Source of the DNA: an uncultured Chloroflexales bacterium
Lineage (GTDB): Bacteria; Chloroflexota; Chloroflexia; Chloroflexales; Chloroflexaceae
DNA: 64,000 nucleotides
Reading direction: 5' to 3'
Assembly (NCBI GenBank): GCA_937918935.1
Contig: CAKZSI010000036.1
Coordinates: forward strand, 1-64,000
The translations under genes and the position numbers were made by a program. This document shows positions 34,234 through 42,902 of the stretch, piece by piece (the first letter of the stretch is position 1; each line of letters begins with the position of its first letter). The notes below the pieces were generated by a model. It was not told where the DNA came from. It saw only the letters and a list, made by a program, of their open reading frames with translations, and ran no database searches.

Positions 34234-35577
34234 GTGTCCATCGAAAGCGACATCATCCACGCCGATCACGAGCACCTGCTCCATCCGCTCTACCACCCCA
34301 GCGCCCACAAGACGCCAATCGTCTGGGTTGAGGGCCGCGGTGCTATTGTCAAAGACATCACCGGCAAGGAGTACATTGATGGCCTGAGCGGCCTCTGGAA
34401 CGTCAACGTGGGCCACGGGCGCGAGGAACTCGCCGAGACCGCCGCGGCCCAGATGCGCCAACTGGCTTTCTACTCGGGCTACGTCGGCTCGACCAACCTG
34501 CCGGCAATCCATCTGGCCGAGAAACTCTCCGAACTCTTTTACCCGTCGATCAACACGTTCTTCTTTACCAGCGGCGGCGCTGAAAGCACCGAGACCTCGT
34601 TCAAGACGGCGCGCTTCTACTGGAAGGCTGTCGGCAAGCCCGAAAAGGTCAAGTTTATCGCGCGCATGAAGGGCTATCACGGGGTGACCATGGCCGCCAT
34701 GGCTGCCACGGGACTGCCGGCCTACTGGCCCATGTTCGAGCCGCGTATGCCCGGCATGCTCCACATCGAGTCGCCCTACCCCTATCGCTTCGTGAACAAG
34801 ACTCCCGGGGTGAGCGACGGGGTGGCTGCGGCCAATCTGCTCGAAGAGGCCATTCTGCGCGAGGGTCCCGAGACGGTCGCCGCCTTCATCGCCGAACCGA
34901 TCCAGGGCGCGGGCGGGGTCATTCCGCCGCAGGACGACTACTTCCAGCGCATTCGCGAGATCTGCGATACCTACGAGGTGTTGCTGATCGCTGACGAGGT
35001 GATTACCGGCTTCGGGCGTACCGGGCGCTGGTTCGGCCTGGAGCACTACGGCATCGAGCCGGATATTGCGCAGTTCGCCAAGGGGATCACCTCGGGCTAC
35101 GTTCCCCTGGGAGGCATCGGGGTCAATGATAAGATCCGCGAGGTGATCGAGAGCGTGCCGCCGGAGAAGCGCTGGATGCACGCCTTTACCTATTCAGGGC
35201 ATCCCACGGCATGCGCTGTGGCCCTGGCGAACATCGCCATCATCGAGCGCGAGAGGCTGGTCGAGCGAGCCGCAGAGGTCGGGGCGCACCTCAACGCCGC
35301 ACTCAAGGAACTGGAAGAAATGCCCATCGTCGGCAACGTGCGCGGCAAGGGCATGATGGCGGCAGTGGAACTGGTCGCCGACAAGGCCAGCAAAGACCCC
35401 TTCCCCCCATCGGCCAACGTCGGCGCGCGCGTGCAGCAGGAGATGACCGCCCGCGGGTTGTTCACCCGCGTCATCGGCGATACGATCTGCATCGCCCCGC
35501 CCCTCGTCACCCCCGTGGAAACGATTGATCGCCTGGTGCAGATCGTCGGCGAGTCCATCGCTGCCGTGTCGCCGTAA
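34234..35577 (+). CDS. Class III (omega) aminotransferase, possibly beta-alanine:pyruvate type
   Basis: A 447-residue PLP enzyme. Motifs: GLWNVNVGHGREELAE (near 50), FFFTSGGAESTETSFKTAR (near 110), KGYHGVT (near 147), AAFIAEPIQGAGGVIPP (near 215), LLIADEVITGFGRTG (near 250) and the Schiff-base lysine in FAKGITSGYVPLGG (near 287). This pattern fits omega-amino acid:pyruvate aminotransferases. Translation starts at GTG 34234 after GAGGAGG. Its place between panE and panC/panB suggests it could form beta-alanine, the second precursor of pantothenate, from malonate semialdehyde; that is inference. Putrescine or other omega-amines are alternative substrates. Confidence 0.85.
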   Translation: MSIESDIIHADHEHLLHPLYHPSAHKTPIVWVEGRGAIVKDITGKEYIDGLSGLWNVNVGHGREELAETAAAQMRQLAFYSGYVGSTNLPAIHLAEKLSELFYPSINTFFFTSGGAESTETSFKTARFYWKAVGKPEKVKFIARMKGYHGVTMAAMAATGLPAYWPMFEPRMPGMLHIESPYPYRFVNKTPGVSDGVAAANLLEEAILREGPETVAAFIAEPIQGAGGVIPPQDDYFQRIREICDTYEVLLIADEVITGFGRTGRWFGLEHYGIEPDIAQFAKGITSGYVPLGGIGVNDKIREVIESVPPEKRWMHAFTYSGHPTACAVALANIAIIERERLVERAAEVGAHLNAALKELEEMPIVGNVRGKGMMAAVELVADKASKDPFPPSANVGARVQQEMTARGLFTRVIGDTICIAPPLVTPVETIDRLVQIVGESIAAVSP

Positions 35578-35629
35578 GGGCAAGCAGCCCACCGGTCCAT
35601 GGCAACGTCTCGAAACTCGGAGAAATGCC

Positions 35630-36472
35630 CTATAAGCTCGCCCCGAGCACCACATTATCAATGAGGCGCACGCTGCCAAGACGCACCGCCAGCGACACCA
35701 GCGCCCCCTGCTCACCAACGCGCTCAAGCTCGCGCAGGGTGATCGGGTCAGCGACGCTGACATACTCGGGGCGCAGCAACGGCTCGGCGTCAAGCACGGC
35801 GATCACCGCCTGGCGCAGCGCCTCGGCGTTGCGTTCACCCGCCAGGTAGCGTTCCTTCGCGGCCCGCAAGCCCCGGTAGATCGCCGGGGCTACTTGCCGC
35901 TCCTCGGGCGTTAGATAGGTGTTCCGACTACTCATCGCCAGACCATCCGCCTCGCGCACCGTCGGCAGCACCACAATCGTCGTGGGGATGTTCAGATCGC
36001 GCACCATCTGGCGCACCACGACGGTTTGCTGGGCGTCTTTCTGGCCGAAGTAGACCCGCGTCGGCTGCACGATGTTCAGCAACTTGCACACCACCGTCGC
36101 CACACCCCGAAAATGCCCCGGACGCGCGGCACCCTCGAGCACTTCGTCGGCGGCGGGCAGCACTACATACGTGCCATACCCCTCGGGGTACATCTCTGCC
36201 CGCGTGGGGGCAAAGACCAGGTCAACCGCCTCGCGCTCGAGCATAGCCAGATCACGGTCCATGTCGCGGGGGTAACGCTCAAAATCCTCGCGCGGGCCGA
36301 ACTGGGTCGGGTTGACGAAGATGCTCACTGCCACCGCCGGGCACTCCGCGCGGGCCTGGCGGATCAGGCTGAGGTGCCCTTCGTGCAGATAACCCATAGT
36401 GGGCACGAAGCCCAGGGTGTCGAAGGCGGCGCGGGTCTGGCGAAAGGCGGAAACGGTGGTTATGACCTGCAT
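35630..36472 (-). CDS. panC: Pantothenate synthetase (pantoate-beta-alanine ligase)
   Basis: A 280-residue ATP-dependent ligase joining pantoate and beta-alanine. The HIGH-type signature is in FVPTMGYLHEGHLSLIRQAR (near 23-42), followed by VSIFVNPTQFGPREDFERYPRD (near 55), GAARPGHFRGVATVVCKLL (near 118), QPTRVYFGQKDAQQ (near 142), and SSRNTYLTPEER (near 188), all standard for PanC. ATG 36472 matches the usual MQxITT start; a GTG five codons upstream is possible. It lies 159 bases downstream of panB on the same strand, so the two are likely one transcript. Confidence 0.95.
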   Translation of the reverse strand: MQVITTVSAFRQTRAAFDTLGFVPTMGYLHEGHLSLIRQARAECPAVAVSIFVNPTQFGPREDFERYPRDMDRDLAMLEREAVDLVFAPTRAEMYPEGYGTYVVLPAADEVLEGAARPGHFRGVATVVCKLLNIVQPTRVYFGQKDAQQTVVVRQMVRDLNIPTTIVVLPTVREADGLAMSSRNTYLTPEERQVAPAIYRGLRAAKERYLAGERNAEALRQAVIAVLDAEPLLRPEYVSVADPITLRELERVGEQGALVSLAVRLGSVRLIDNVVLGASL

Positions 36473-36631
36473 GGGAGTGGCCCCCACTGTACCCGGCGTG
36501 CGCCCGGTTCAGACCCGGGCGTCCGGCCTGACAATCGCTCCAAATCTCTTCTGTGGAGATGTAGAAGTGCAGGGCGCCCCTTTCAGTTCCACACCTCGAT
36601 ACCTCCACACCTCCACACACCGAACCTGGCC

Positions 36632-37474
36632 TTAACCCTGGCGCCTGAGCTGCTCGAGGGCGGCGCGCAGAGCGGCCTCGTCCATGGTTGAACTATGCTC
36701 GGCGGTGGGAAAGCTCCCCGCGCGCACCTCGGCGACGTAGCTCGCAAGGGCGGCGCCGATGGTCTCAGCGAGGGAGGCGTAGCGTTTGGCATGCCGGGGC
36801 ACGAAATCGCTGTAGAGACCGAGGAGATCGTGCCACACCTGCACCTGCCCATCACAGTCAACACCCGCGCCAATGCCAATGGTGGGGATGCGCAACCGGC
36901 CAGTAATCTCCCGGGCCAGGGGCGCGGGCAGCAACTCCAGCACAATCGCGAAGGCTCCGGCAGCTTCCAGCGCCAGGGCATCCTCGATCAGGCGCGCGGC
37001 CTGCTCGGCGCTGCGGCCCTGCACCCGCGTGCCGATCTGGTGCACCGACTGCGGCGTAAATCCGATGTGCCCCATCACCGGCACGCCCAGCTCCACCAGG
37101 CGCGCCACAATCGGCGCCACCGCGACACCCCCCTCCAGCTTGACCGCCTGCGCCCCGGCCTCCTGGATCACCCGGCGCGTCGCAGCAATGGCCTCGTCTA
37201 CGTTCGTGTAGGTCAGAAACGGCAGATCGCCAATCACCAGCGCCCGCTCACTGCCCCGCACAACCGCCCGAATATGGTGCACCATTTCATCCAGAGTGAC
37301 CGGCACGGTCGAAGAGTGACCGAGCACCACCATCCCCAGCGAGTCGCCGACCAGGAGCAGGGGCACACCGGCGCGATCGGCAATCTGCGCCGATGTATAG
37401 TCGTAGGCCGTTACCATCGGGATGCGCTCGCCACGGGCCTTCATCTTCTGCACGTCAAGGATCGTGATGCGCAC
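36632..37474 (-). CDS. panB: 3-methyl-2-oxobutanoate hydroxymethyltransferase
   Basis: A 280-residue enzyme making ketopantoate from 2-oxoisovalerate and methylene-tetrahydrofolate, the first step of the pantothenate branch. Motifs: [30 protein letters not shown] (20-49, with metal-binding Asp), [15 protein letters not shown] (near 117), [16 protein letters not shown] (near 133-148) and [25 protein letters not shown] (near 197-220, catalytic Glu region diverged to Asp/Cys context). SD-like GGAGG precedes the ATG at 37474. First gene of the panB-panC pair. Confidence 0.95.
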   Translation of the reverse strand: MRITILDVQKMKARGERIPMVTAYDYTSAQIADRAGVPLLLVGDSLGMVVLGHSSTVPVTLDEMVHHIRAVVRGSERALVIGDLPFLTYTNVDEAIAATRRVIQEAGAQAVKLEGGVAVAPIVARLVELGVPVMGHIGFTPQSVHQIGTRVQGRSAEQAARLIEDALALEAAGAFAIVLELLPAPLAREITGRLRIPTIGIGAGVDCDGQVQVWHDLLGLYSDFVPRHAKRYASLAETIGAALASYVAEVRAGSFPTAEHSSTMDEAALRAALEQLRRQG

Positions 37475-37535
37475 GGGCGCCTCCTTTGTACACGCTGCGC
37501 GGCCACCGGACCCGTATGGTTCGCGTCCGAGGGGA

Positions 37536-37544
37536 ATTGTAGCA
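37536..37544 (-). promoter_or_regulatory. Extended -10 promoter (TGCTACAAT) upstream of panB
   Basis: TG-n-TACAAT on the minus strand, 61 bases before the panB start codon. No -35 match. Confidence 0.55.
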
Positions 37545-37765
37545 CATTGCCACCCTGACGATGGGGAAACGGTTCCCCCACACCCGGGGGCGAAGCAACG
37601 TTTGCCTCCAGCGGCGGGGTTTGGGGCAGCTACACCGCCACCACCACCGAAAAATCAGGGGGCGAGGCAGGGCCGTTGCAGCCCCCGGCGATACTGGCCC
37701 GCACCCCCTGTCTCCTCTCCCCCCGCAGGAACCGGCGCCCCGGCGTCAGTGGGGACACCTAAGGC

Positions 37766-38773
37766 TCACCCGCCGCGGGCATTGTAGAGCAATGCCGTCG
37801 TGAGCACGTAGATCGCAATGATTCCCAGCGAGTCGCGGGCGACCAGGAAGGCTTTTCGCTCGAGACGGTAGACCAGGCCAACCACGGCGATCGCCGTCAT
37901 CGCAATGGCGGCGATTGCGGCAAGCATATGACTCGCAGAGACGGCGGCCAGCAACGGGCCGGGGGTGAAAAACAGATCGTCAAGGGCCAGGATCAGCCCG
38001 ACGTTGAACAGGTTGCTGCCGAAGATATTCCCCACGGCCATATCCACTGCGTTCATCCGCAGCGCGGCGACTGCGACGACCACCTCGGGCAGCGACGTGG
38101 TCAGGGCGACAAACATTGTACCGAAGAAAGTCTGACCCAGGCCGGTCATGGCCGCCAGTTCCGCGCTGAGACCGGGCAAATAAGTGGCGGCGACAATCAC
38201 CAGCAGCGCGTTAAGGCTGAAGCGCGTCAGGGCGTAGCGGAAGGAGACGTGCTCGTAGTTGACGACCTCGGCCACTTCCTCGACGAAGGCCGCGATGCGG
38301 CGCCGCTCATAGATGAAAATGGTTCGCATCGCAAAGAGATAGATCACAAAAAACCCAATGCTGGCCATGCTGACCCGGCCAATAGCCGGGATACTTCCTG
38401 CGGCCACGATGCTCATGCACACCAGCGCCAGCGCCAGAATGCCGAAAGCCGCGGTCAACACCTGGCCCTGGTAGACCCGCGCAGTGATCGGTGCCGAACC
38501 ACCGAGCGCGTCGAGGAGGGCGATGATTAAAATGTTGAACATGCAACTGCCCAGGATGTCGCCCATGGCGATGTCGGGAACCCGGTAGACCGCCACGGCA
38601 CTGAATCCAGTGAAGAGTTCTGGCAATGAGGTCACCGAGGCCAGCAGAATGACCCCGATCCAGGTCCGGCCCATGCCGGTCTTCTCTGCAATAATGTCAC
38701 CATACTTTGAGAGTTGCACCCCGCCGACGAGCACAGCCGCGCTACTGAGGATGAACAACAGCCAGGTGAGCAT
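37766..38773 (-). CDS. Calcium/sodium antiporter (CaCA family, YrbG-like)
   Basis: A 335-residue inner-membrane cation exchanger with ten or so helices. The two inverted alpha-repeats of the family are clear: GVILLASVTSLPELFTGFSAVAVYRVPDIAMGDILGSCMFNILII (near 39-84) and TFFGTMFVALTTSLPEVVVAVAALRMNAVDMAVGNIFGSNLFNV (near 205-250), each carrying the S-LPE and G(D/N)I-GS ion-binding motifs. It would exchange Ca2+ (or K+) for Na+ or H+. The ATG at 38773 follows AAAGGT; a TTG ten codons earlier is rejected. Stand-alone, divergent from the CAP-protein gene. Confidence 0.9.
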   Translation of the reverse strand: MLTWLLFILSSAAVLVGGVQLSKYGDIIAEKTGMGRTWIGVILLASVTSLPELFTGFSAVAVYRVPDIAMGDILGSCMFNILIIALLDALGGSAPITARVYQGQVLTAAFGILALALVCMSIVAAGSIPAIGRVSMASIGFFVIYLFAMRTIFIYERRRIAAFVEEVAEVVNYEHVSFRYALTRFSLNALLVIVAATYLPGLSAELAAMTGLGQTFFGTMFVALTTSLPEVVVAVAALRMNAVDMAVGNIFGSNLFNVGLILALDDLFFTPGPLLAAVSASHMLAAIAAIAMTAIAVVGLVYRLERKAFLVARDSLGIIAIYVLTTALLYNARGG

Positions 38774-38969
38774 CGAGGACCTTTCAACTTCGGTGTGAGG
38801 CAAGCTGGGCGCCTATCGTCAGTGGACCCCTTCGGCCCCGCAGGCCACCCCGCCCATAGACGCCATGGAGAGACCCCGCGCCGCGCCGATCGTTGTCCAC
38901 ACCCATGAGCATAACCGGCGCCAGTGGACTATGCGCGCAAGGACGCCGTCACACATACGTGTCCCACCT

Positions 38970-38998
38970 TGCGACCCATTGGCAGAGACGCTATACTT
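38970..38998 (+). promoter_or_regulatory. Promoter of the CAP-domain protein gene
   Basis: TTGCGA (38970-38975), 17-base spacer, TATACT (38993-38998); the start codon is 37 bases downstream. Confidence 0.65.
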
Positions 38999-39034
38999 GC
39001 CAGCGTCGCATTCTCTCACATCCAGGGAGGACTT

Positions 39035-40000
39035 ATGCAGCGACTCAAACGTCCGACCCTCATGGTGACCGGATTCTTCCTGGCTTTGCTTGCATTGTCC
39101 TCAACATTACAAAGTAGCGCCGTTTTCGGCACGGCGGGTCTCTCCTCCTCAACCCCCGTGTATCTGCCACTGGTGATCCGGCAGCCATCACAGGCCGGGT
39201 GGCTTGATTACGTCAATTACTACCGGGCCATGGCCAGACTGCCCCCGGTCACCGAGAATACAAGTTGGAGTTACGGCAACACCCTGCACGCGCGTTACAT
39301 GGTCAAGAACGATATCGTCGAACACGCCGAGGACCCGGGCAACCCGTGGTACACTCCTGAAGGCCTGGCTGCTGCCCAATCGAGCAATCTCGTCGGTCAT
39401 TATGACGCCAACACACCCGATGAGTGGGCCATTGATATGTGGATGCAGGGCCCGTTTCACGCTATCGGCGTCATTGACCCCCGATTGCTACAGGCGGGCT
39501 ATGGGAGCTATCGCGAGGCCGATGGCGGTCTGCAAATGGGCGCCGGACTGGATTTGATCCGCGGGCTGGGCAGACTTCCCACATCCCTGGCCTTCCCCGT
39601 GCAATGGCCGGCTGATGGCGCAATTGTCTCACTGACCGCGCATCGAGGCGAGTACCCCGATCCGCTCACCAGTTGTCCGGGCTACAGCAGCCCGAGCGGG
39701 CTACCGATCATCCTGCAACTCGGCCCTGGAGATAGGACGCCCAGTGTTACCGGCTCGGCGTTTCTGCAGGGCAGCACTCCGCTCCCACATTGTGTGTTCG
39801 ATGAAGTGAGTTATGTCAACTCTGATCCCGCGCAACAGGCCCTGGGGCGTGTTATTCTCGACTCGCGGGATGCTGTCGTCGTGATCCCCCGCAGCCCGCT
39901 TACGCCAGGAACACGCTATACTGTGTCCATTACCGCAAATGGCGAAACGTACACCTGGTCGTTTACGGTCTCAAGCAGCGCCACGATAGTTGGAGAGTAA
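39035..40000 (+). CDS. Secreted CAP/SCP-domain protein
   Basis: A 321-residue exported protein. Residues 10-30 are a signal peptide (MVTGFFLALLALSSTLQSSAVFG). Next comes VYLPLVIRQ, a motif common in secreted Chloroflexota proteins, then the CAP fold from about residue 52: WLDYVNYYRAMARLPPVTEN, LHARYMVKNDIVEHAEDPGNP with the His/Glu that form the CAP cavity, DEWAIDMWMQGPFHAIGVIDPRLLQAGYG with the second His. A C-terminal 90-residue beta domain ends TRYTVSITANGETYTWSFTV, like a Big/SwmB domain. ATG 39035 has AGGGAGG upstream. Sixteen bases separate it from the Rieske gene. Function of bacterial CAP proteins is mostly unknown. Confidence 0.85.
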   Translation: MQRLKRPTLMVTGFFLALLALSSTLQSSAVFGTAGLSSSTPVYLPLVIRQPSQAGWLDYVNYYRAMARLPPVTENTSWSYGNTLHARYMVKNDIVEHAEDPGNPWYTPEGLAAAQSSNLVGHYDANTPDEWAIDMWMQGPFHAIGVIDPRLLQAGYGSYREADGGLQMGAGLDLIRGLGRLPTSLAFPVQWPADGAIVSLTAHRGEYPDPLTSCPGYSSPSGLPIILQLGPGDRTPSVTGSAFLQGSTPLPHCVFDEVSYVNSDPAQQALGRVILDSRDAVVVIPRSPLTPGTRYTVSITANGETYTWSFTVSSSATIVGE

Positions 40001-40016
40001 GGAAGGAGTCAAACCC

Positions 40017-40379
40017 ATGCGCGTCAAAATTGGCACGTCGGCTGATTTTCCCGAGGCGAGGCTGGTGGAGGTGACCGGCAAGAACATCAACCTGGTAGCT
40101 GCGCGGATCAACGGCAAGATCTACGCCGCCTACGGCATGTGCCCACACCTCAATCTCCCACTGAACCGCAGCCATCTCGAAGGCAACACGCTGACATGCT
40201 CCTGGCATGGTTCACAGTTTGACCTGACCACCGGAAAGAACCTTGACTGGGTGCGTGGCCTCGGCGGCCTGCCCCTCCCCGGATGGTCGCGCGCGCTGAT
40301 AGCCCTGGGCAAGGAGCCTACACCCCTGACCACCTACCCGGTCACCGAGGAGCAGGGTGAAGTATTCGTGGATCTGTAG
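40017..40379 (+). CDS. Rieske [2Fe-2S] ferredoxin-like protein
   Basis: A 120-residue soluble iron-sulfur protein. Cluster motifs are CPHLNLPL (Cys44, His46) and CSWHGSQFDLTTG (Cys64, His67), giving the C-x-H...C-x2-H pattern with 17 residues between. There is no N-terminal anchor, so it is a cytoplasmic Rieske ferredoxin or nitrite-reductase-small-subunit type and not a cytochrome bc subunit. The residues after the second motif, 'NLDWVRGLGGLPLPGW', replace the usual 'DGxxxxGPA' text. The start at 40017 has GGAAGGAG upstream. Likely cotranscribed with the CAP gene; partner oxidoreductase unknown. Confidence 0.88.
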   Translation: MRVKIGTSADFPEARLVEVTGKNINLVAARINGKIYAAYGMCPHLNLPLNRSHLEGNTLTCSWHGSQFDLTTGKNLDWVRGLGGLPLPGWSRALIALGKEPTPLTTYPVTEEQGEVFVDL

Positions 40380-40507
40380 CGTGTAAGGATGGACCCCACG
40401 AGTCTGGCGGACCCTCAGGAAAGGGCCGCCCGTTGATCCAGGCGGGCGCGCCAGGGGAGGGCTCCTGAGCGAAGTTTTTGAGGCAAATCCCAGACCCTGG
40501 TTTTTTA

Positions 40508-40540
40508 GATGGTTCTGGCGGCTAGACCGCCAGAACCATC
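40508..40540. repeat. 14-bp-stem hairpin
   Basis: GATGGTTCTGGCGG-ctaga-CCGCCAGAACCATC, perfect. It lies in a 340-base gap without a gene (40380-40719), together with a GGAGGGC-tgc-ACCCTCC hairpin near 40645. No T-run follows, so it is a repeat and not a clear terminator. A related TGGTTCTGGC stretch occurs near 25320. Confidence 0.85.
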
Positions 40541-40719
40541 CAGATAGCAACCCCTGGAGCGGCTATGTCTGCCCGCACCTCACTGCGCGAGGTAGACTTT
40601 GCACAAGCTCTGGTGAGTCGTTCAGCCAACGAGTGCCTCGACAGGAGGGCTGCACCCTCCGAGAAATCTTCTTCCTGGACCTGGCGTCCGGGTGTTCTGT
40701 AAGGTCTATGGAGTAAGGT

Positions 40720-41100
40720 ATGAACATCGCCCTGGTAAGCAACGACGGAACCCGGATAAGCCGTCACTTCGGGCGCGCGCGGAGCTACGTGGTGGTAAAC
40801 ATCGAGGAGGGGCGCGAAGTGGCCCGCGAGATACGCGCCAAACCCGCGCATCACGGCCACAGCCAGCACATTCACGGCCCCGATGAGGACGAGCATCAGC
40901 ATGGGCACGACCACGACACCATGCTTGCGCCAATTGCCGATTGCGCGGTCGTCATCGCCAATGGCATCGGCGCTCCCATGAGCCAGCGCCTGCGCCAGGC
41001 GGGACTGCAACTCATCTGCACGCCCATCCTCAGCGTGGATGAGGCCATCGCCGCCTACCTGGCAGGGACACTGGACGACCATCCGGAGCTGGTTCACTGA
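40720..41100 (+). CDS. NifX/NifB-C-like dinitrogenase iron-molybdenum cofactor family protein
   Basis: A 126-residue protein of the NifX/NafY fold: MNIALVSNDGTRISRHFGRARSYVVV at the start, then ADCAVVIANGIGAPMSQRLRQAGLQLICTPILSVDEAIAAYLAG. The family binds iron-sulfur or FeMo-cofactor precursors in nitrogen fixers, but many members lie outside nif clusters and their role is unknown. Between the two halves (about 44-66) sits a loop with nine histidines and four acidic residues, probably a metal site. No nif gene is near. The ribosome site is weak (AAGGTAT region); this start gives the standard N-terminus. Confidence 0.85.
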   Translation: MNIALVSNDGTRISRHFGRARSYVVVNIEEGREVAREIRAKPAHHGHSQHIHGPDEDEHQHGHDHDTMLAPIADCAVVIANGIGAPMSQRLRQAGLQLICTPILSVDEAIAAYLAGTLDDHPELVH

Positions 41101-41220
41101 TGATGGGGAAACCTGGTCTCCCATGCCCCTACCCACCGGGAACACCAGCTTTCCCCATCCCCTGCCTCCCGGGGAAACCTCTGGAGGGCGCCTCCTCTGG
41201 CCCCACCGGTTGTCCCAGGG

Positions 41221-42429
41221 TCAGACTGACTCCACCCCTGCGTCAACCGGAGCGACGGCGCTGGCAGGCGGGAACCCCGGTCGCAAGATGGCCGCACAAC
41301 CCTCGTCACCCGGCGCTTCACTGGCTGGCGCCGCATAGACCGTTCCACCGCATTGCATAGACAGCACCGCGGCCACATTGAGCAGATCGTCGTCGCCGAT
41401 CTCCTGCGTCTCATGAAGCTCCATCGCGCCGGTCAGCGGATCGTAGCGTCCCCACTGCTCGCGGTCGAGGGCCACGAACAGCGTATCCACCTGACCGGCG
41501 GCGGCAGCAGGAAGGACGAGGCTCAGCGTCGCGGCAACGCGGTGGTTGTTGCGCGCCGCGAGAGCTTCGTAGCGTTCGCGCGCCGCACGCCGCTCCTCCG
41601 TGGGGTTGGGGCGGGCGATCTTCCAGGCCCGCGCCCCCAGCTCAGCAAGGGTTAGCCGGGCCGGGCTGCCGACTATCGCCTCGGCACTGATCGCCGGATA
41701 GCGGCTGACAGCGCGGTAGATGGCCAGCACATAGGCCGTGCCGCAGAGGACCAGCGGCGCCCGCGTCTCGGGCAAGGCGCGCAGGAGCGCCCGGTCAATC
41801 TGCTGGCAATAGCGCTGGAGCTGCGACTTCAGCTCATCGGCGGCGCCGCCTTGCCCGTGGAACACCGGCCCGCGTTCGCCACCGGCCCCCGGCACACCGG
41901 GGTGCAACTGCCGCTGCGGCTCGAACTCATCGTACTGCAACAATTCATCAAGCCCGGACGGCGCGCCAGGCAGTTCGCGCGGCTCAAGCGCGGCGCCCTC
42001 GCCGGCGAACAACCGCACGCCCGCCTTGCCCAGGCTGAGCACGTAGTACGTGGCGTGATCGGTAACCAGGGGCATGAGCGGTTTCAGATGGGGCCACTGG
42101 CCCAGCACCACCAGCTCCGGCACGGGACCGGGGACGCGATAGGTGACTGCGCGATCGGGCCAGGCGAGCAACACGCACGCGGCGTGATTGTTGATCTGGT
42201 GCGCCAACTCCTCTACCAGCTCCCAGGCCGCGCGCAACTGATTGGCAACCGTCGCCGGAGCAACACCCCGGGCCGCGAGGTGTTCTTCACATCCACGCAA
42301 GATCTGTCGCAGACGATTGGCCGCGGCCCGCCCGCCCGCGTCACCCACCGGCACATAGATCGAGAGGCACCCTTCAGCCGCCGGTCTGGCGAGATCCAGG
42401 AACATTTCGCGCGTCAGATACTCCAGCAT
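41221..42429 (-). CDS. Bacterial archaeo-eukaryotic release factor (BaeRF)-like protein
   Basis: A 402-residue soluble protein resembling BaeRF family 3/7 proteins, which are built like the middle and C-terminal domains of eukaryotic release factor eRF1. Seen: LSIYVPVGDAGGRAAANRLRQILRGCEEHLA (22-52), a central RNase-H-like part with ATYYVLSLGKAGVRLFAG (near 145) and LVLCGTAYVLAIYRAVSRYP (near 250), and a C-terminal part with GQVDTLFVALDREQWGRYD (near 320), DDLLNVAAVLSMQCGGTVYA. These proteins are proposed to act on ribosomes or stress RNAs; this is not demonstrated. The ATG at 42429 follows GGAGG. Alone, next to no ribosome genes. Confidence 0.7.
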   Translation of the reverse strand: MLEYLTREMFLDLARPAAEGCLSIYVPVGDAGGRAAANRLRQILRGCEEHLAARGVAPATVANQLRAAWELVEELAHQINNHAACVLLAWPDRAVTYRVPGPVPELVVLGQWPHLKPLMPLVTDHATYYVLSLGKAGVRLFAGEGAALEPRELPGAPSGLDELLQYDEFEPQRQLHPGVPGAGGERGPVFHGQGGAADELKSQLQRYCQQIDRALLRALPETRAPLVLCGTAYVLAIYRAVSRYPAISAEAIVGSPARLTLAELGARAWKIARPNPTEERRAARERYEALAARNNHRVAATLSLVLPAAAAGQVDTLFVALDREQWGRYDPLTGAMELHETQEIGDDDLLNVAAVLSMQCGGTVYAAPASEAPGDEGCAAILRPGFPPASAVAPVDAGVESV

Positions 42430-42589
42430 CAGGCCCTCCTTTCGTTTCATGCCGCCTTGTGGCCGCAGCGCCGAACGGCCCGACCGTGGCCGTTGCCCGC
42501 TGCGCGGTCCGGTAGCGCAAGGCATGCAACCAGACCGCCTCCACCTCCGCAAGGCGGCCAGAGAGCCGTCATCCTGACGGTGTCACGCC

Positions 42590-42598
42590 AGTATAGCA
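42590..42598 (-). promoter_or_regulatory. Extended -10 promoter (TGCTATACT) upstream of the BaeRF-like gene
   Basis: TG-n-TATACT on the minus strand in the 473-base divergent gap (42430-42902). The rest of the gap shows no gene. Confidence 0.5.
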
Positions 42599-42902
42599 GA
42601 AAAGAGGTCCGAATAGCGTAATGTTCTCGCTACGCTCCGTAAGGAGATCGAGACCGGCGGTGCGCTGCGGTGCGTGCCTGGAGACCGCAGCAGGGATTGC
42701 AGGGAGGCCGCGCTTTTCCACAACAGTAACGGGGATGTGAACTACGTCCGGGGTTACAGTATGGTAAGCTATCAGGTATACACTACTTGAGTCGTGCACT
42801 GAAGAGTCCGGCAGGGTTGTACCCCCTGGAAACCCTCTTCCTCGACCATACGTGTACAGGAACTTGCCGGATGCGCCAATTTGCGAGCACCTGAGGAAGA
42901 GC

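Noticed and set aside
40508-40540. Intrinsic terminator
   Set aside because: Strong hairpin but no T-run on the downstream side, and it lies 128 bases beyond the Rieske gene stop.
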